Notes: a model not told the origin generated them from the letters alone. Shown: positions 9,831-19,860, numbered from the stretch's first letter. The stretch is 64,000 bases of DNA from Hydrogenophaga borbori (GCF_003417535.1 NZ_QVLS01000001.1:434001-498000); one strand, 5' to 3'. Program-made: numbers and translations.

Positions 9831-12037
9831 AACGACGGGGCCTGCACCGTGATTGGCACGCTGTGTGGCCGGCGGTGCAGTTGGCTCAGGCGAAGGCCGC
9901 TCGCCGAGCGCTGCAGCCAGGCACCGGCCTGCAGGAGGGCCTGATCAAGGGTTTGAGACGAGGCCGGCCGGCGCCACAGCATGGCGGTGGCGGCCGCCAT
10001 GGCGAGCTGGCGCTTGGCGCCCGACGAAGGCGCGGTTTGCCAGGCACGCAGGATGAGTTGGTGCGCGTGGGCGACATCGTTGTCGAGCAGGGCGATGGTG
10101 GCGTCGGTGGCCAGCACGATGGCGGTGATGCTGCGGTTGTCGCGCCGCGTGTGGCCCCCCAGTGTTTCGCGCAAACCCTGCAGTGCCGTGCGCGAGCGCG
10201 TTTGCCAGGCGATGTCGATGGCAAAGAGCCAGGCCTCGTCACGAAACCACAGGCTGCAGTGCGACAGCACCGGCAGGGCTTTCTCCACCAGTCGCCACGC
10301 TTCATGGGGCAAGCCGTTCAGCCGCAGGCGCCGCGCCAACAGCCAGTCCCGTGTGGCATTCCAGCGGGTCAGGCCGGTGAGGGGGAGGGCATCGAAGCCT
10401 TGCAGGCAGGCGCCGAGGCGCGCTTCGTCACCCAGCCGAGCGGCCAGGTCGCCCAGCGCGAGCCGGCACAGGATCCGGGGCGTGAGCCAGGGCGAGCGCT
10501 CGGCGAGCTCCTGGGCGCGCGAACACTCGCTCAAGGCGGTGTCGAGGTCGCCATCGGCATGCCGTGTCAGGCCGGAGAGGGCATGCAACAGGGCTTGCAG
10601 GCCTTCGCAGCCCGGCGAGACGTTGCTGCCGGCTTCGCTGCTGCGGTGGAAGGCCGGCCCGCCGGACGTCTCGCGCGTGATCTGCCGGTGCAGGTTGGCC
10701 AGGCGGTGCCAGCGGCGGATGCCTGCCGAGCCGTCCACCGCGGGCGCGTCGCGCAGGCTGCGCCACCACGCGGGCGGCGCCCAGTCGGCCCCCACCACCG
10801 CCATCAGGTGTTCGGCCGTCGCCCCGGCCCGCACCGCTTGAGGCGTGGTGGCGACGTGATCGAAGTGGGTCAAGGCACGGTCCACCAGATGGGCCACGCG
10901 GCGCGAGTCGCCAGCGGTCCATTCGTACACAGCCAGGCACAGGTCCGCCCAGCCTTCGTGGTGAGGGGCGTTCGAGCGGGAGGCCCGCCGCCGCAGCTCC
11001 AAGGCTTCCTGAGGTGTGCGCGGGTCACCACGCCAAGCGCTTTCCATGAGGATGTCGGCCTCGGCGTCCAGGCCGCGCTCGACCAGCGACCGGCACCACA
11101 GCGCGGGCAGGTGGAGGCTGGCGGGCCCCATCAGCGGTGGTGGGTGGCCAACCAAGGCGGCCAGCCGCTCCCAGCGGCGCTCCACCTCGCCCGGCGAGGT
11201 GGACAGCAGGATCTGGCGCAGGCGCATGGCCAGGGCGGCTGACCCGGCGGCTTGCCAGGCCGCTTTGAATGGCGAATCGGCGCTTGCGCTGACGCGCGTG
11301 CGCCAGTCGGGGGCCGAAATCTCGATGTCCATGGTGAACGCCGGACGAACCGTCTCCGCCTCGGTCGCCGGCGCTGCGTCCTTGTCCCGGGCGTCCGTCA
11401 ACCGCAGGCGGCTTTGCGCGCGCACGGCGTCGTCGACCACGGTGGTGGTTTGGTCGGTGTCCAGCGGCTGCACCCCATGCGCTTGCAGCGACAACACGCC
11501 GAAGCCCGCCAGGGCGACGGGCATCCAGGTGGGCAGATCCAGTTCATCGTCCAGGCGGGTGAGTGGCCAGCGCACCGCCAGCAGGGCGGCGCCCCGCGAA
11601 GTGTGACCGGGGGCCACGCGGCGGTGCCGCACTTCGCCCACCACGCGGTAGCCCACCCGATGCACGGTGTGCACAGGGCACTCGAAACCAGGCGCGTCGC
11701 TCAGGGCTTTGCGCACCTTGAGCACGGCCTGGGCGATGACGGAGTCGGTCACACAGCGGCGCTGCCAGACCTGTTCCAACAGCTCTTCCTTGGCGACCAC
11801 CCGGCCATGGTTCTTGAGCAAGTAGAGCAACAGGTCGAAGGCACGCCGCTCAAGGGGGCGCAGCACGCCGTCGCAGGTCAGTTCCCGGTGGTCGGAACGC
11901 AGCACGAACGGTCCGAAGGTGAATTCGTCGCCTCCGGAGGGGTGGCCGACCGGCGGAGGGGCGGCCGGGGCGCCTGTGAACTGGACAAGCGAAACCGGGG
12001 CAGCCCTGACGCGCCCCACTGCGCTGTGCTTTCGCAT
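9776..12037 (-). CDS. CadC-like winged-helix regulator with a TM segment and TPR-like C-terminal half
   Basis: A 753-residue protein. Residues about 38-135 are an OmpR/PhoB-type winged helix (ERRAFDLLLYLLKNHGRVVAKEEL then VHTVHRVGYRVVGEV) without a receiver domain, as in CadC and ToxR. A single hydrophobic stretch, MPVALAGFGVLSLQAHG, near residues 170-186 may cross the inner membrane. The remaining 550 residues are Ala/Leu/Arg-rich and look like TPR-type helical hairpins, with no sensor domain I recognise. An AT-rich 111-base region upstream should hold its promoter. The nearest candidate targets are the adjacent iron alcohol dehydrogenase and itself. Its 3' end overlaps trhO by 55 bases. Confidence 0.8.
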   Translation of the reverse strand: MRKHSAVGRVRAAPVSLVQFTGAPAAPPPVGHPSGGDEFTFGPFVLRSDHRELTCDGVLRPLERRAFDLLLYLLKNHGRVVAKEELLEQVWQRRCVTDSVIAQAVLKVRKALSDAPGFECPVHTVHRVGYRVVGEVRHRRVAPGHTSRGAALLAVRWPLTRLDDELDLPTWMPVALAGFGVLSLQAHGVQPLDTDQTTTVVDDAVRAQSRLRLTDARDKDAAPATEAETVRPAFTMDIEISAPDWRTRVSASADSPFKAAWQAAGSAALAMRLRQILLSTSPGEVERRWERLAALVGHPPPLMGPASLHLPALWCRSLVERGLDAEADILMESAWRGDPRTPQEALELRRRASRSNAPHHEGWADLCLAVYEWTAGDSRRVAHLVDRALTHFDHVATTPQAVRAGATAEHLMAVVGADWAPPAWWRSLRDAPAVDGSAGIRRWHRLANLHRQITRETSGGPAFHRSSEAGSNVSPGCEGLQALLHALSGLTRHADGDLDTALSECSRAQELAERSPWLTPRILCRLALGDLAARLGDEARLGACLQGFDALPLTGLTRWNATRDWLLARRLRLNGLPHEAWRLVEKALPVLSHCSLWFRDEAWLFAIDIAWQTRSRTALQGLRETLGGHTRRDNRSITAIVLATDATIALLDNDVAHAHQLILRAWQTAPSSGAKRQLAMAAATAMLWRRPASSQTLDQALLQAGAWLQRSASGLRLSQLHRRPHSVPITVQAPSFYRVTEPAEDNTGWLWAP

Positions 12038-12148
12038 TTTGGCTTTTCCTCACCTGAAAAGCCGATTACAGCACTCCAAAAGTCGTCATTTTTCCGTAAT
12101 TGAGAATACAAAAGGGCTAGGAAATAAGTCGACCGACCATCCTGCCAA

Positions 12149-13291
12149 TCAGACCGTTAGCGACGCTTCGAGCATGGCGCGGTAGTCCTGCGGCGAGGCC
12201 AGCCGGGGATTGGTCTTGTGGCAATGGTCGGCCAGGGCGCCTTCGATCACCCGATCGAACAGCGAGCGGTCCACGCCCATGGCGGCGAGGCCATTGGGCA
12301 GGCCCAGCCGCGCGCTCATGCCGGCCACGGCCTGGGGCACTTCGGCGCCGGCGGCCAGGCCCATGGCCTGGGCCATGCGGTCCAGGCGCTGCTCGCGCCG
12401 CATGCTGTCGGCCTCGGCATTGAAGCGGATCACGGCGGGCAGAAAGACGGCGTTGAGTGTGCCGTGGTGCAGGCGCGGGTTGATGCCGCCCAGGCTGTGG
12501 CTGAGGCTGTGCACGCAGCCCAGGCCCTTCTGGAAGGCCATGGCGCCTTGCATGCTGGCGCTCATCATGTGCAGGCGGGCTTCGCGGTCACTGCCGTCGC
12601 GGGTGGCGCGTTCGATGTGGGCCCAGCCGCGGCGCAGGCCATCGAGCGCAATGCCGTCGGCCGGCGGGTTGAAGGCCGCGCTCATGAAGGTTTCCATGCA
12701 ATGCGCGATGGCGTCCATGCCGGTGGCGGCGGTGAGCAGGGGCGGCAGACCCAGGGTGAGTTCGGGGTCGAGCAGCGCGGTGCGGGGGACGAGGTGCCAG
12801 CTGTGAAAACCCAGCTTGCGGCCGTCGTCGACGATGAGGATGGCACCGCGCGCGACCTCGCTGCCGGTGCCGGCGGTGGTGGGCACGGCGATCAGGGGGG
12901 GCACGGCGGCGCCGATCTTGGGCGAGCCGCCTTCGATGGTGGCGTAGGTTTTGAGCGGCCCTTCGTGCGCGGCGGCAATGGCCACGCCTTTCGCGCAGTC
13001 GATGGCGCTGCCGCCGCCGAGCGCGATCAGGCCATCGCAGCGTTCGCGGCGGTAGATCTCGACCGCGGCCCGGACCGCGGCCTCGGTGGGATTGGAAGGG
13101 GTCTGGTCGAACACCGCGGCGGGCGTGCCCTGCAGCGCGGCCTGCAGTCTGTCGAGCAGGCCGGCGGCGCGCACGCCGGCGTCGGTGACGACCAGCGGAC
13201 GGCGCATGCCCACGCGCTCGCACTCGGCGGGCAACTGCGACAAGGCCCCGTAGTCGATGAGGATGTTTGTCACGTAGAGGATCTGGGCCAC
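12149..13291 (-). CDS. iron-containing alcohol dehydrogenase
   Basis: A 380-residue group III (FucO/EutG-like) NAD(P)-dependent alcohol dehydrogenase of normal length. The nucleotide-binding [11 protein letters not shown] (about 92-102) and [10 protein letters not shown] (about 136-145) are intact. The four metal ligands match family spacing: Asp193 and His197 in MDAIAHCME, His261 in GCVHSLSHS and His275 in RLHHGTLN. Substrate is not predictable; maleylacetate reductase-like or short-chain alcohol roles are possible. It is divergent from the HSL-type esterase across 84 bases. The ATG fits the family N-terminus. Confidence 0.92.
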   Translation of the reverse strand: MAQILYVTNILIDYGALSQLPAECERVGMRRPLVVTDAGVRAAGLLDRLQAALQGTPAAVFDQTPSNPTEAAVRAAVEIYRRERCDGLIALGGGSAIDCAKGVAIAAAHEGPLKTYATIEGGSPKIGAAVPPLIAVPTTAGTGSEVARGAILIVDDGRKLGFHSWHLVPRTALLDPELTLGLPPLLTAATGMDAIAHCMETFMSAAFNPPADGIALDGLRRGWAHIERATRDGSDREARLHMMSASMQGAMAFQKGLGCVHSLSHSLGGINPRLHHGTLNAVFLPAVIRFNAEADSMRREQRLDRMAQAMGLAAGAEVPQAVAGMSARLGLPNGLAAMGVDRSLFDRVIEGALADHCHKTNPRLASPQDYRAMLEASLTV

Positions 13292-13375
13292 GTCTGTCTC
13301 CGGTTATGGTTCGGGGAAGCGAAAACTATACGGACGCGATGCGCCAGCGCGGTCGCCGAGCCGACAAGCCCACCC

Positions 13376-14359
13376 ATGTCCCACCCTTCGAACCCGCGCT
13401 CGCGCTTGACGCCGGCGATGCGCGGCGTGATCGACCGCATCGCGCGCGCCGGCCATCCGCCGTTCCACGCGCTCACGCCCGAGCAGGCGCGCCAGGCCTA
13501 TGCCGCTGGCGCCGGCGTGCTCGAGATGTCACCACCGGCGATCGCCCGCGTGCAGGACCTGCGCATTCCCACGCGCGACGGCGCCGAGCTGCCCGCGCGG
13601 CTGTTCGCACCGAGCGAGGCGGATGGCCTGCCGGTGCTGCTGTATTTCCATGGCGGCGGTTTCACCATCGGCAGCGTGGCCACGCACGAGCCCTTGTGCC
13701 GCGCGTTGGCGCACCAGGCGGGCTGCGCGGTGTTGTCGGTGGACTACCGGCTCGCGCCCGAGCACAAGTTCCCCGTCGCGGTGAACGACGCCTGGGACAG
13801 CCTGGCCTGGCTGCGCGGCCGGGCGGGCGCCCTGGGGCTGGACGCCGGGCGCATCGCCGTGGGAGGCGACAGCGCGGGCGGCACCCTGGCCATCGTGACC
13901 GCGCTGCAGGCGCGCGATGCGGGCTGGCCATTGGCGCTGCAACTGCTCTTCTATCCGGGCTGCGCGGGCCACCAGGACACGCCCTCGCACCACACCTACG
14001 CGCAAGGCTTCATCCTGGACGAGCCGACCATCCGCTATTTCTTTGGCCACTACCTGCGCACCCCGGCCGACCGCGACGATTGGCGCTTCGCCCCGCTGGA
14101 CGGACGTGACGGGCATGGCGAGCCGAAGGACCTGGACGGCGTGGCCCCGGTGTGGATGGGCCTGGCCGAGTGCGATCCGCTGGTCGACGAGGGACTGGCC
14201 TTCTGCGACCGGCTGCGCCTGGCTGGTGTGCCGGTCGACTTGGACATCTACGCGGGCGTGGTGCACAACTTCGTGCAGTTCGGCCGCGCCATTCCCGAGG
14301 CGCGCACCGCCCACCGGCACGCCGCGAACGCTTTGAAAACCGCTTTTGGAGACGACTGA
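13376..14359 (+). CDS. alpha/beta hydrolase, hormone-sensitive-lipase family esterase
   Basis: A 327-residue HSL-family carboxylesterase. The oxyanion motif HGGG is at about 92-95, the nucleophile Ser166 in GGDSAGGT, the acid Asp267 in AECDPLVDEG and the base His297 in VVHNFVQFG, so the triad is complete. Such enzymes hydrolyse short-chain acyl esters in the cytoplasm. The ATG at 13376 fits the family start; the frame is open far upstream only as a shadow of the opposite gene. Its stop is one base before the next ATG, so it is coupled to the thioesterase-GNAT gene. Confidence 0.9.
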   Translation: MSHPSNPRSRLTPAMRGVIDRIARAGHPPFHALTPEQARQAYAAGAGVLEMSPPAIARVQDLRIPTRDGAELPARLFAPSEADGLPVLLYFHGGGFTIGSVATHEPLCRALAHQAGCAVLSVDYRLAPEHKFPVAVNDAWDSLAWLRGRAGALGLDAGRIAVGGDSAGGTLAIVTALQARDAGWPLALQLLFYPGCAGHQDTPSHHTYAQGFILDEPTIRYFFGHYLRTPADRDDWRFAPLDGRDGHGEPKDLDGVAPVWMGLAECDPLVDEGLAFCDRLRLAGVPVDLDIYAGVVHNFVQFGRAIPEARTAHRHAANALKTAFGDD

Positions 14360-14360
14360 C

Positions 14361-15230
14361 ATGGGCCGACTGACACGGGACGATTTCCGCTTTTTCCACC
14401 GCCTGCGCGTGCGCTGGGCCGAGGTGGACATGCAGAAGATCGTGTTCAACGCGCATTACCTGATGTACTTCGACACTGCCATCAGCGACTACTGGCGCGC
14501 GCTGGCGCTGCCGTACGAAGAGTCGATGCACTCGCTGGCGGGCGATCTGTATGTGGTGAAGGCCACGGTGGAGTACCACGCCTCGGCGCGCGCGGACGAG
14601 CAGATCGACGTGGCCATGAAATGCGGCCGCGTGGGCACCAGTTCCATGGCCTTCACGGGCGCGATCTTCCGCGGCGACGAACACCTCATCACGGGCGAGA
14701 TCGTCTACGTCTTCGCCGACCCGGCCACGCAGCGTTCGCGGCCCGTGCCCGATTCGCTGCGCGCCATCCTGCTGGGCCACGAGGCGGGCGAGGACATGGT
14801 GGACCTGCGCGTGGGCGGTTGGGCCGAGCTCGGCGACGGCGCGAGCCAGCTGCGAGCCGAGGTCTTCGTGCGCGAGCAGGGCATTCCGCTCGAGCTGGAA
14901 ATGGACGCGGCCGACGCGGACGCGGTGCACGCCGTGGCGCGCAACCGCCTGGGCCGCGTGGTGGCCACGGGCCGGCTGCTGCGCGGCGATGCACCCGGTG
15001 TGTCGAAGATCGGCCGCATGGCCGTGCACCGCGTGCTGCGCGGCGGCAGCCTGGGCCGGCGCGTGCTCTTCGCGCTGATGGACGCGGCGCGCGCGCGGGG
15101 CGACCGCGAGGTGCAGCTGCACGCGCAGCGCAGCGCCGTGGGCTTCTACGCGCGACTGGGCTTTGCGCCCTTGGGCGAGGCGTTCGAGGAAGCCGGCATC
15201 CCGCACCAGACCATGGTCAAGACACTCTGA
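14361..15230 (+). CDS. YbgC-type acyl-CoA thioesterase fused to a GNAT acetyltransferase
   Basis: A 289-residue two-domain protein. Residues 1-140 are a 4HBT hotdog thioesterase with the catalytic-loop pattern WAEVDMQKIVFNAHYL (Asp23). Residues about 145-289 are a GNAT domain of the ElaA type: EVFVREQGIPLELEMD, RMAVHRVLRGGSLGRR for acetyl-CoA binding, and VGFYARLGF. Both halves look complete. A GGAG site nine bases before the ATG at 14361 fixes the start. The gene follows the esterase by one base and ends overlapping the convergent TANGO2-like gene by 14 bases. The fusion suggests that release of an acyl-CoA and an acyl transfer act on the same metabolite. Confidence 0.87.
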   Translation: MGRLTRDDFRFFHRLRVRWAEVDMQKIVFNAHYLMYFDTAISDYWRALALPYEESMHSLAGDLYVVKATVEYHASARADEQIDVAMKCGRVGTSSMAFTGAIFRGDEHLITGEIVYVFADPATQRSRPVPDSLRAILLGHEAGEDMVDLRVGGWAELGDGASQLRAEVFVREQGIPLELEMDAADADAVHAVARNRLGRVVATGRLLRGDAPGVSKIGRMAVHRVLRGGSLGRRVLFALMDAARARGDREVQLHAQRSAVGFYARLGFAPLGEAFEEAGIPHQTMVKTL

Positions 15231-16038
15231 TCCGCTCGCGCCGGTGCGCCCGCTCGCTCAGCGCGGGCGTGGCCGAGGCGCCGTCGTGGGTCCATTCGTC
15301 GATGCGCAGTTCGCCGTCGGCACCCCAGCGCAGGACGGTGGAGCAACGCGTGCCATAGGCGTGGTCCGGCCAATGGACGAAGGGGCTGGACAGCACGCGC
15401 TCCACGGCGTCGGGCACGCCGGTGCGCGGCAGTTCAGCGTCGGACGCGAGCGTGGTGTCGATGAGCGCACCACCCAGCGGTGGGGGCGTTTCGTCGCCGG
15501 CGTGCAGGGCCTCGCCCAGGGCCTGGGCGAGCCGGCGCGCCTTGGGCCAGGGGGTGTTCAAGGTGGCGTTGGACAAGGTGTGCACGCCCGGGCCGATGGC
15601 CCGCCAGTGGCGCTCGGGCGCTTGCTCGGCGTGGGGCGCGTCGGGGTGGCGGTTGCCGATCCAGGCCCACTCGCCGCGCCGCAGATCACCCACCACGAGG
15701 TTGAAGCCGGCGTAGGCGGCGGGGTCCAGGGTGTCGATGAAGCCGGTGCTGTCGGCACCGCTCTGCAGCCAGCGCGCCACCAGTTCGCCGCGGCTGCGGC
15801 CGCGCCGCTCGGCGCCGGGCTGGCGCACGTTGGTGAGCCAGGCGATGCGCCCTGCCGGGCTCAGGCCGAGCCAGGTGCCACCCTCTCGCAGGTCGCGTCC
15901 GCCGATGACCGGGGTGCCGTCGTCCAGGGCCCAGCGGTGCAGGGCGGCCGTGGGCCGTGCCCAGTACTCGTCGCGGTTGGCCGCCACCAGCAGGGGCACG
16001 CCGGGCGCGGCATCGATCGCGAAGGCGATCAGGCACAT
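15217..16038 (-). CDS. NRDE/TANGO2 family protein
   Basis: A 273-residue protein of the TANGO2/NRDE family. It opens with MCLIAFA and carries the name-giving ANRDEYWARP (about 20-29), then GGRDLREGGTWLG and LSNATLNTPWPK, all typical. The start exposes Met-Cys, as usual for this N-terminal-nucleophile-like fold. The biochemical role in bacteria is not settled; animal homologues have been linked to heme or lipid trafficking. Two bases separate it from ygfZ upstream, so the pair forms an operon. Confidence 0.88.
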   Translation of the reverse strand: MCLIAFAIDAAPGVPLLVAANRDEYWARPTAALHRWALDDGTPVIGGRDLREGGTWLGLSPAGRIAWLTNVRQPGAERRGRSRGELVARWLQSGADSTGFIDTLDPAAYAGFNLVVGDLRRGEWAWIGNRHPDAPHAEQAPERHWRAIGPGVHTLSNATLNTPWPKARRLAQALGEALHAGDETPPPLGGALIDTTLASDAELPRTGVPDAVERVLSSPFVHWPDHAYGTRCSTVLRWGADGELRIDEWTHDGASATPALSERAHRRERIRVS

Positions 16039-16040
16039 GC

Positions 16041-16955
16041 CTAGATGTCTTCCAGCAGGGGGTAGGGCAGGGGCAGGAGCTGCAGCTTGGCCTCGCCCGC
16101 GCGCAGCGGTGCGCCGTCGGCGGAGCCCGTCTGCATGGACACGATGGCGTTCCAGCCACCTTGTGGGTTCGGCGCGGCCTGCACGACGGTGCCCGTGGGC
16201 TGTTCGGCGTCGCTGGCGTGGAAGACGTCCTGGCCCGACTGCAGCGGCGCGTCGGCCTGCACCAGGTAGGCGCGGCGCTTGAGCGTGCCGCGGAACTGGC
16301 TGCGCGCCACGACCTCCTGGCCCGGGTAGCAGCCCTTCTTGAAGTTCACGCCGCCAACGGATTCGTAGTTGAGCATTTGCGGCACGAAGGCCTCGACCAC
16401 GGCTTGGCCGAGGGTGGCCACGCCGCTCATCACTTCCAGCCAGTCCCATTGGGCCTCGCTGAGCGCCGCGCCGGCTGGCGCGGTCCCGGCCGGCCCCACC
16501 CACAGGGCGCGCGGCGCGCCGGCGCCGGGGTACAGGCGGACCGCGCTGGTGTCGCCGTCGGCCAGATGGGTCCAGGGCGCGGCGCCGAGTCCGGCGGGCA
16601 CGGCCTGGCCGGCCAGGCCGTGCAGCGCGAACCCGTCGCTGGCATCGCGCAGCTTCACTTTGGCGCGCAGCACGAACATCTGCAGGCGCTTGAGCGTGGG
16701 TGGCAGCAGGTCGCGGCGGCAGACCAGCAGGATGCGGTCGTGCGCGCGCTTGAAGGCGATGAAGCTGGCCAGCATGCGGCCCTTGGCGGTGCACAGGGCC
16801 GCCAGGCGGGCCTCGCTGACGCCGAGCAGGGCGAAATCCTGCGTGAGCTGGCTGTGGAGGAAGGCGGCGGCTTCGTCGCCCTCGGCGGCGATGACGCCGA
16901 GCGAGCCGAGCGGGGCCACGCCGTTCAGGGGGATGAGGGGGGAGGGCTGGGACAT
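16041..16955 (-). CDS. ygfZ: YgfZ/GcvT-like folate-binding Fe-S cluster maintenance protein
   Basis: A 304-residue YgfZ homologue with the signature [12 protein letters not shown] around residues 203-214, whose Cys is the functionally important residue. YgfZ uses tetrahydrofolate and supports the repair or assembly of certain Fe-S enzymes in the cytoplasm. The ATG at 16953-16955 is divergent from mltG. A minus-strand GATAAT lies 9 bases upstream with no Shine-Dalgarno sequence, so the transcript may be leaderless or nearly so. It is the first gene of a two-gene operon with the NRDE protein. Confidence 0.93.
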   Translation of the reverse strand: MSQPSPLIPLNGVAPLGSLGVIAAEGDEAAAFLHSQLTQDFALLGVSEARLAALCTAKGRMLASFIAFKRAHDRILLVCRRDLLPPTLKRLQMFVLRAKVKLRDASDGFALHGLAGQAVPAGLGAAPWTHLADGDTSAVRLYPGAGAPRALWVGPAGTAPAGAALSEAQWDWLEVMSGVATLGQAVVEAFVPQMLNYESVGGVNFKKGCYPGQEVVARSQFRGTLKRRAYLVQADAPLQSGQDVFHASDAEQPTGTVVQAAPNPQGGWNAIVSMQTGSADGAPLRAGEAKLQLLPLPYPLLEDI

Positions 16956-16964
16956 GCGCGCTGA

Positions 16965-16970
16965 ATTATC
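16965..16970 (-). promoter_or_regulatory. candidate -10 element for ygfZ
   Basis: On the minus strand GATAAT precedes the ygfZ ATG by 9 bases, leaving almost no 5' untranslated region and no ribosome-binding site. Confidence 0.4.
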
Positions 16971-17030
16971 ATGGCCCGTCTGTCGCGCCGTCGCCGCCCG
17001 GCGCGTTCTCCCTGTCTCCAGCACGCCTTC

Positions 17031-18038
17031 ATGCGCCTGTTCAAGTATTTGGTGGTTTACCCCCTGTTGCTCCTGGGCCTGGCCACCATGGCGGCCCACT
17101 GGTGGGTCCACCATCCCCTGAGCCTGCCGGCCACGGTCAGCGACAGTGCGCCGCTCGAGTTCGAGATCCCGGCGGGCAGTTCCGCGCGCGCGGCGGCCAA
17201 CCGCATCGAAGCCGCCGGGGTAAACGCGTCGGCCGAGCTGCTGTACGCCTGGTTCCGCCTCTCGGGCGAGTCGCGCGACATCAAGGCCGGCGTGTACGAG
17301 ATCGCTCCCGGCACCACGCCGCGCAGCCTGCTGGGCAAGCTGGTGCGCGGCGAGCAGGCCATGACCCATGCGCTGATCGTCGAGGGCTGGACCTCCAGCC
17401 AGGCCATCGATGCCCTGCGCCGTTCGCCCGATCTGCGCCAGGACCTGGAAGGCCTGAACCTGGCCCAGGTGATGGAGCGCATCGGCCGGCCCGGGGTGCA
17501 CCCCGAGGGCCGCTTCTTCCCCGACACCTACCGCGTCGCCAAGCACACGCCGGTGTCCGCCGTGCTGCGCCAGGCCGCGCGCGCCATGGACGAGCGACTG
17601 GCCCAGGCCTGGGCCCAGCGCGATCCGAACGGGCCGCTGCAGTCGCCCGAGCAGGCGCTGATCCTGGCCAGCATCATCGAGAAGGAAACCGGCATGCCAG
17701 CCGATCGGGACCGCATCGCCGGCGTGTTCAGCAACCGGCTGCGCATCGGCATGCGCCTGCAGACCGATCCGAGCGTCATCTACGGCCTGGGCAATGCGTT
17801 CAACGGCAACCTGCGCCGCCAGCACCTGGACACCGATTCACCCTACAACACCTACACGCGCGCCGGCCTGCCGCCCACGCCCATCGCGCTGCCGGGAGAG
17901 GCCTCGCTGATGGCCGCGGTGCGGCCCGCGCGCACCAACGCCATGTACTTCGTCTCGCGCGGCGACGGCTCCAGCCAGTTCAGCGCCACGCTGGACGAGC
18001 ACAACGCCGCCGTGCGGCGCTTCATCCTGCGCCGCTGA
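17031..18038 (+). CDS. mltG: endolytic murein transglycosylase MltG
   Basis: A 335-residue MltG (YceG) homologue that cleaves nascent peptidoglycan strands. One N-terminal membrane anchor (about residues 5-24, [20 protein letters not shown]) is followed by a LysM-like region and the catalytic domain. The catalytic Glu217 is in [20 protein letters not shown] and QTDPSVIYG are further family motifs. I preferred the ATG at 17031 over one 60 bases earlier, which would put an Arg-rich stretch ahead of the anchor. The stop overlaps the tmk ATG by one base. The mltG-tmk-holB order is conserved in proteobacteria. Confidence 0.95.
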   Translation: MRLFKYLVVYPLLLLGLATMAAHWWVHHPLSLPATVSDSAPLEFEIPAGSSARAAANRIEAAGVNASAELLYAWFRLSGESRDIKAGVYEIAPGTTPRSLLGKLVRGEQAMTHALIVEGWTSSQAIDALRRSPDLRQDLEGLNLAQVMERIGRPGVHPEGRFFPDTYRVAKHTPVSAVLRQAARAMDERLAQAWAQRDPNGPLQSPEQALILASIIEKETGMPADRDRIAGVFSNRLRIGMRLQTDPSVIYGLGNAFNGNLRRQHLDTDSPYNTYTRAGLPPTPIALPGEASLMAAVRPARTNAMYFVSRGDGSSQFSATLDEHNAAVRRFILRR

Positions 18039-18688
18039 TGTCCCACGCTTCCACCGGTCTTTTCATCAGCTTCGAGGGCATCGACGGTGCCGGCAAGTCC
18101 ACGCACATCGACATGCTCGCCAAGGCCTTCGACGCCGCCGGCCGGCGCGTCGTGCTCACGCGCGAGCCGGGCGGCACACCCTTGGCCGAGAAGCTGCGCA
18201 CCCTGGTGCTAAACGACGCCATGGACCCGCTGAGCGAGTCGCTGCTGATGTTCGCCGCGCGGCGCGACCACCTGCGCCAGGTCATCGAACCCGCCCTGGC
18301 GCGCGGCGAGGTGGTGCTGTGCGACCGTTTCACCGACGCCACCTTCGCCTACCAGGGCCATGGGCGCGGCTTCGACCTGGCCGTGTTGGGCCAGCTGGAA
18401 CGCTGGGTGCAGGCGCGCGAGCAGGGCGGCCTGCGCCAGCCCGACCTCACCCTGTGGTTCGACCTGCCGGCCGCCGTGGCGGCCGAGCGCCTGGCCGGTG
18501 CCCGCCTGCCCGATCGCTTCGAGTCCCAGCCCCAGGCCTTCTTCGAGCGCGTCAGCGCGGGCTATGCCGCGCGCGCCCAGGCCGAGCCCGCGCGTTTCGT
18601 GCGCATCGACGCCAACCAGCCGCGCGAGCGTGTGGCGGCGATCGTGCGCGATGCCTTCCAGCGGCGCGGTTGGCTGCCCCCCGCATGA
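18038..18688 (+). CDS. tmk: thymidylate kinase
   Basis: A 216-residue dTMP kinase of standard size. The P-loop [12 protein letters not shown] (about 11-22), the [14 protein letters not shown] segment, the DR motif in [17 protein letters not shown] and the terminal PDRFE lid element are all present, so it should catalyse dTMP to dTDP in DNA precursor synthesis. The start overlaps the mltG stop (TGATG), implying translational coupling. Confidence 0.97.
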   Translation: MSHASTGLFISFEGIDGAGKSTHIDMLAKAFDAAGRRVVLTREPGGTPLAEKLRTLVLNDAMDPLSESLLMFAARRDHLRQVIEPALARGEVVLCDRFTDATFAYQGHGRGFDLAVLGQLERWVQAREQGGLRQPDLTLWFDLPAAVAAERLAGARLPDRFESQPQAFFERVSAGYAARAQAEPARFVRIDANQPRERVAAIVRDAFQRRGWLPPA

Positions 18689-18705
18689 AGACCTCCACGC
18701 TCCAT

Positions 18706-18770
18706 CGCTGCGCAGGTCGCTGCCCCCCGAGGGGGCTGATCCCGCCTGGGGCGGCCCTGCGCCGGACCGC
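18706..18770 (+). repeat. GC-rich palindromic intergenic element between tmk and holB
   Basis: This 82-base gap holds CGCTGCGC, a GCCCCC-CGA-GGGGGC palindrome at 18722-18736 and a CCGCCTGGGGCGG hairpin. It resembles the GC-rich interspersed elements common between genes in Comamonadaceae and is loosely related to copies A and B, sharing the C-run/G-run centre. It lies inside an operon. Confidence 0.4.
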
Positions 18771-19778
18771 ATGAGCGATACCGCCCTGGCCCCCTGGCTG
18801 CAACGCCAGCTGCGCACCCTGCTGGGCTGGCGCGCCCACGCGGTGCTGCTGTCCGGGCCGTCCGGCCTGGGCCAGTACGAGCTGGGCCTGGCCCTGGCCC
18901 GCGCCTGGTTATGCGAGCGGCCCCAGCCGCACGGCGCCTGCGGACAGTGTCCGAGCTGCCACGCCATCGACGTGCGCACCCACGCCGACCTGTGCGCGCT
19001 GCTGCCCGAAACCCTGAGCCTGGAGCTGGGCTGGCCGCTGGACGAGTCCACCCAGCGCGAGCTCGACGACAAGAAACGCAAGCCCAGCAAAGCCATTCGC
19101 GTGGAGGCCGCGCGCCAGGCCGTGGCCTTCACCCAGACCACCAGTGCGCGCGGCGGCACCCAGGTGGTGCTGGTCTACCCGGCCGAGCGGCTCAACGTCG
19201 AGGCCGCCAACACCCTGCTCAAGACCCTGGAAGAGCCCAGCCCCAGCGTGCGCTTCGTGCTGGCCACCGAGGCCGCGCACCTGCTGCTGCCCACCATCCG
19301 CAGCCGCTGCCAGACGCACACCCTGCAATGGCCCGCCGAGGCGGAGGCCTTGCCCTGGCTGCAGGCCACCGGCGAGGTGACGCCGACCGCCGCCGAGGCG
19401 TGGTGGCGCGCGTCCGGTGGCCGGCCCGACGAGGCCTTGGCGCTGTCGCGGCGTGGTTTCACGCCCGAGCAATGGGCCGGCCTGCCGCAGGCCCTGGCGC
19501 GCGGCGACTGGAAGGTGCTGGGCGAGCAGACGCCCGCGGCCCAGCTCGACGTGCTGCAAAAGCTCTGCCACGACCTCATGGCGCGCGCGGCCGGCGCCGC
19601 GCCGCGCTTCTTCCCGGCCGAGCAACTGCCGCCGCCGCCGCCCTGGCGCGTGCTGGCGCGCTGGTCCGACGAACTCGCGCAGGCGGCCCGCAGCGTGGAG
19701 CACCCTTATCAGGCCGGCTTGCTGCAGGAGGCCTGGGCCGCGCGGGCGCGTCAGGCCCTGGCGACCGCTCGTCGCTGA
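18771..19778 (+). CDS. holB: DNA polymerase III subunit delta'
   Basis: A 335-residue clamp-loader delta' subunit. The AAA+ fold begins with GPSGLGQYELGLALAR (about 24-39), a degenerate P-loop as expected for this non-hydrolysing subunit. A zinc module follows (CGQCPSCHAIDV, about 56-67), then NTLLKTLEEPSPSVRFVL and TIRSRCQ. It works with HolA and DnaX in loading the sliding clamp. The ATG at 18771 gives the family-typical N-terminus. Position directly after tmk is the conserved arrangement. Confidence 0.95.
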   Translation: MSDTALAPWLQRQLRTLLGWRAHAVLLSGPSGLGQYELGLALARAWLCERPQPHGACGQCPSCHAIDVRTHADLCALLPETLSLELGWPLDESTQRELDDKKRKPSKAIRVEAARQAVAFTQTTSARGGTQVVLVYPAERLNVEAANTLLKTLEEPSPSVRFVLATEAAHLLLPTIRSRCQTHTLQWPAEAEALPWLQATGEVTPTAAEAWWRASGGRPDEALALSRRGFTPEQWAGLPQALARGDWKVLGEQTPAAQLDVLQKLCHDLMARAAGAAPRFFPAEQLPPPPPWRVLARWSDELAQAARSVEHPYQAGLLQEAWAARARQALATARR

Positions 19779-19860
19779 GCGGCGACCGGCCATGGCGCCG
19801 CGCTGAAAACTGCACGACCGCCGCGCTCTGTTATCGACCTTTCGACCCGGCCCTTGCCCG

